Notes under the pieces: model-generated
Databases searched by the model: none
The model's input: the letters and a program-made list of their open reading frames with translations, nothing else
Told to the model about the DNA's origin: nothing
Program-made: the position numbers and the translations under genes
NCBI GenBank assembly: GCA_019244945.1
Contig: JAFASD010000036.1
Location: 1 to 6,497, forward strand
Source: Acidobacteriaceae bacterium
Lineage (GTDB): Bacteria > Acidobacteriota > Terriglobia > Bryobacterales > Bryobacteraceae
Reading direction: 5' to 3'
Length of the DNA stretch: 6,497 bases
Shown here: positions 5,283 through 6,497 of the stretch, in pieces
Numbering within the stretch: position 1 is the first letter of the stretch
Layout of the letters: the number at the start of each line of letters is the position of its first letter

Positions 5283-6497
5283 CCCAGTAATGCGGGCGAT
5301 GGCTCCCGATTCGCAGTGGGCATCAGTCCTCCCAAAAGGCGAACCTGCACTTCCGCCTGGGACAGCGTATAGACCACATGATCCGCGCAGCCGTTACCCA
5401 AACGTTCCTGAATGGTTTTGACTTCCTCGTGGGAGCCCCACAAGCCGACCACGATCTTTACGTCCGGAGATCTTTGTCTCACTCTGCGGCAGAGCGTTCG
5501 CGCATGACTCACCGCAAAAGGCGGGAGAGCGGAAATGACCAGCACATCCGGCCGCCGCTCCGCCACCACCGCGAGCATTTTCTCCACCGACGCAATGGGA
5601 ATCGCTTTGGTGGGATGTCCCGCGTGTTTCAGAAGTTGCGCCAGCATCAGACCCACCAACTCGTCGGCTTCGTCGCGTGCTGGAATGCATAGAGCCGAGA
5701 GATGCGAACCCGTCTGCCTGGCATGTTCATTACTCCCGGCATCCGACATCTGGCGCTCGCCAATGTCTTCGATCAGTTCTTTTGTGTTTTCATAGATGAA
5801 CTTCTGCCGGGGCGGGTCAAGCGAATTCTCATGCCGGTCCTGTTCCGCTAACGATAAGGCCGGGATGAGCACAGCGTCATAAAGCTCCGCCGCTGTCTTT
5901 TCCTTCAGATACTCCTCTGCGACCTCTCGCGCGTCATCCTCATCCATGGCCAGAAGCCTTTGGTAGTAGCAGGCCTCCGGCGGCAACACCGGTTCATCCC
6001 CGAGCAGTATATATAAGAACTCAAGTTGAGGAACGTATCGCCCCAGAACCACCAGCAACACTGTCAGCGGCGTCGAGAGCACGAGACCGATCGGTCCCCA
6101 AAGTACAGTCCAAAAGGCGGCGGAGACCAGGATCGCCAAAGAAGAGATCCCCGTGCGTGTTGCATAAAGCCAAGGTTCGACCATCCCGGAAGTCACGCCT
6201 TCTATGGCGACGAACACTCCCAGTGTCAGAAGAGGTTTGGTCCAGCCCTCGAAGACCGCCAGCGATAAGAGAAACGGGCAGCTTCCTGCGATCAGAGTTC
6301 CAACGTAAGGCACAAACCGCATGAATGCCGCAAGTACGCCCCAAAACGCCGCGTACGGCAAGCCGATACAGTACAGGCCAACTCCGAGCAGAAGCCCAAA
6401 CACCGTGTTGATGGCTGATTGTGTCAGAAGATAGCTGCTGACACGGGTCGCCGCATCGTCCATGGCCGTAGTCATCACATTGATGCGGCCTTTGCCA
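5279..6497 (-). CDS. AI-2E family (PerM-like) transporter with C-terminal B12-binding-like domain, 5' end cut by the window
   Basis: 405 codons are visible; the frame continues past the right edge (GKGRIN precedes the first in-window start codon), so the N-terminal membrane helices are missing. The AI-2E/UPF0118 part covers about residues 1-170: several hydrophobic helices, FVPYVGTLIAG (62-71) and EGVTSGMVEPWLY (99-111), then WGPIGLVLSTPLT (133-145) and the closing FLYILLGDEP (160-169). Family members export small molecules or ions; the substrate here is unknown. A charged linker (about 175-260) leads to a Rossmann-like domain (about 266-395) with LCIPARDEADELVG, VLVISALPP and KIVVGLWGS. It resembles cobalamin-binding domains but lacks the DxHxxG histidine, so it probably does not bind B12 base-off. 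It is probably a cytoplasmic regulatory domain. Its TAA overlaps the stop of the convergent heptose gene. Confidence 0.94.
   Translation of the reverse strand, partial: GKGRINVMTTAMDDAATRVSSYLLTQSAINTVFGLLLGVGLYCIGLPYAAFWGVLAAFMRFVPYVGTLIAGSCPFLLSLAVFEGWTKPLLTLGVFVAIEGVTSGMVEPWLYATRTGISSLAILVSAAFWTVLWGPIGLVLSTPLTVLLVVLGRYVPQLEFLYILLGDEPVLPPEACYYQRLLAMDEDDAREVAEEYLKEKTAAELYDAVLIPALSLAEQDRHENSLDPPRQKFIYENTKELIEDIGERQMSDAGSNEHARQTGSHLSALCIPARDEADELVGLMLAQLLKHAGHPTKAIPIASVEKMLAVVAERRPDVLVISALPPFAVSHARTLCRRVRQRSPDVKIVVGLWGSHEEVKTIQERLGNGCADHVVYTLSQAEVQVRLLGGLMPTANREPSPALLG

Overview
The window is bacterial chromosomal DNA with a moderately high GC content by eye. Heptose-nucleotide and surface-glycan genes point to a Gram-negative-type envelope. 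The ECF sigma factor, WecG-type glycosyltransferase, heptose fusion protein and AI-2E transporter with a B12-binding-like tail all read like acidobacterial versions to me. Acidobacteriota is therefore my best guess, from recalled family resemblance only.

Layout from left to right. An ECF sigma factor of the sigma-X5/SigG-like group runs leftward off the left edge (1-470). A complete class II tRNA-Ser(GCU) with encoded CCA lies at 585-678. Next comes a leftward two-gene unit. The upstream gene (1738-2925) is a 395-residue soluble zinc metalloprotease with HELGH and EFDAD motifs. The downstream gene (924-1715), 22 bases away, is a 263-residue bacterial gasdermin. The gasdermin frame stays open for 48 codons after its TGA stop. 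Upstream of the protease gene, 3095-3371 holds a decayed plus-strand fragment of a Tn3-type serine resolvase with several frameshifts and a nonsense codon. The right half is envelope housekeeping: a WecG/TagA/CpsF glycosyltransferase (3375-4181, minus), a divergent fusion of heptose-phosphate nucleotidyltransferase and GmhB phosphatase (4230-5282, plus), and the 3' part of an AI-2E family transporter (5279-6497, minus) that runs off the right edge.

The main item is the gasdermin-protease operon. Bacterial gasdermins are known pore-forming proteins of abortive-infection defence. They are held inactive by a short C-terminal tail and released by proteolysis from an adjacent protease. The characterised partners I recall are caspase-like or trypsin-like. 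The only intact neighbour here is an M48-like HExxH metalloprotease, so a metalloprotease-triggered gasdermin is the candidate new system. Its position between a tRNA gene and a resolvase relic suggests horizontal acquisition, but no duplicated tRNA end is visible in the window.
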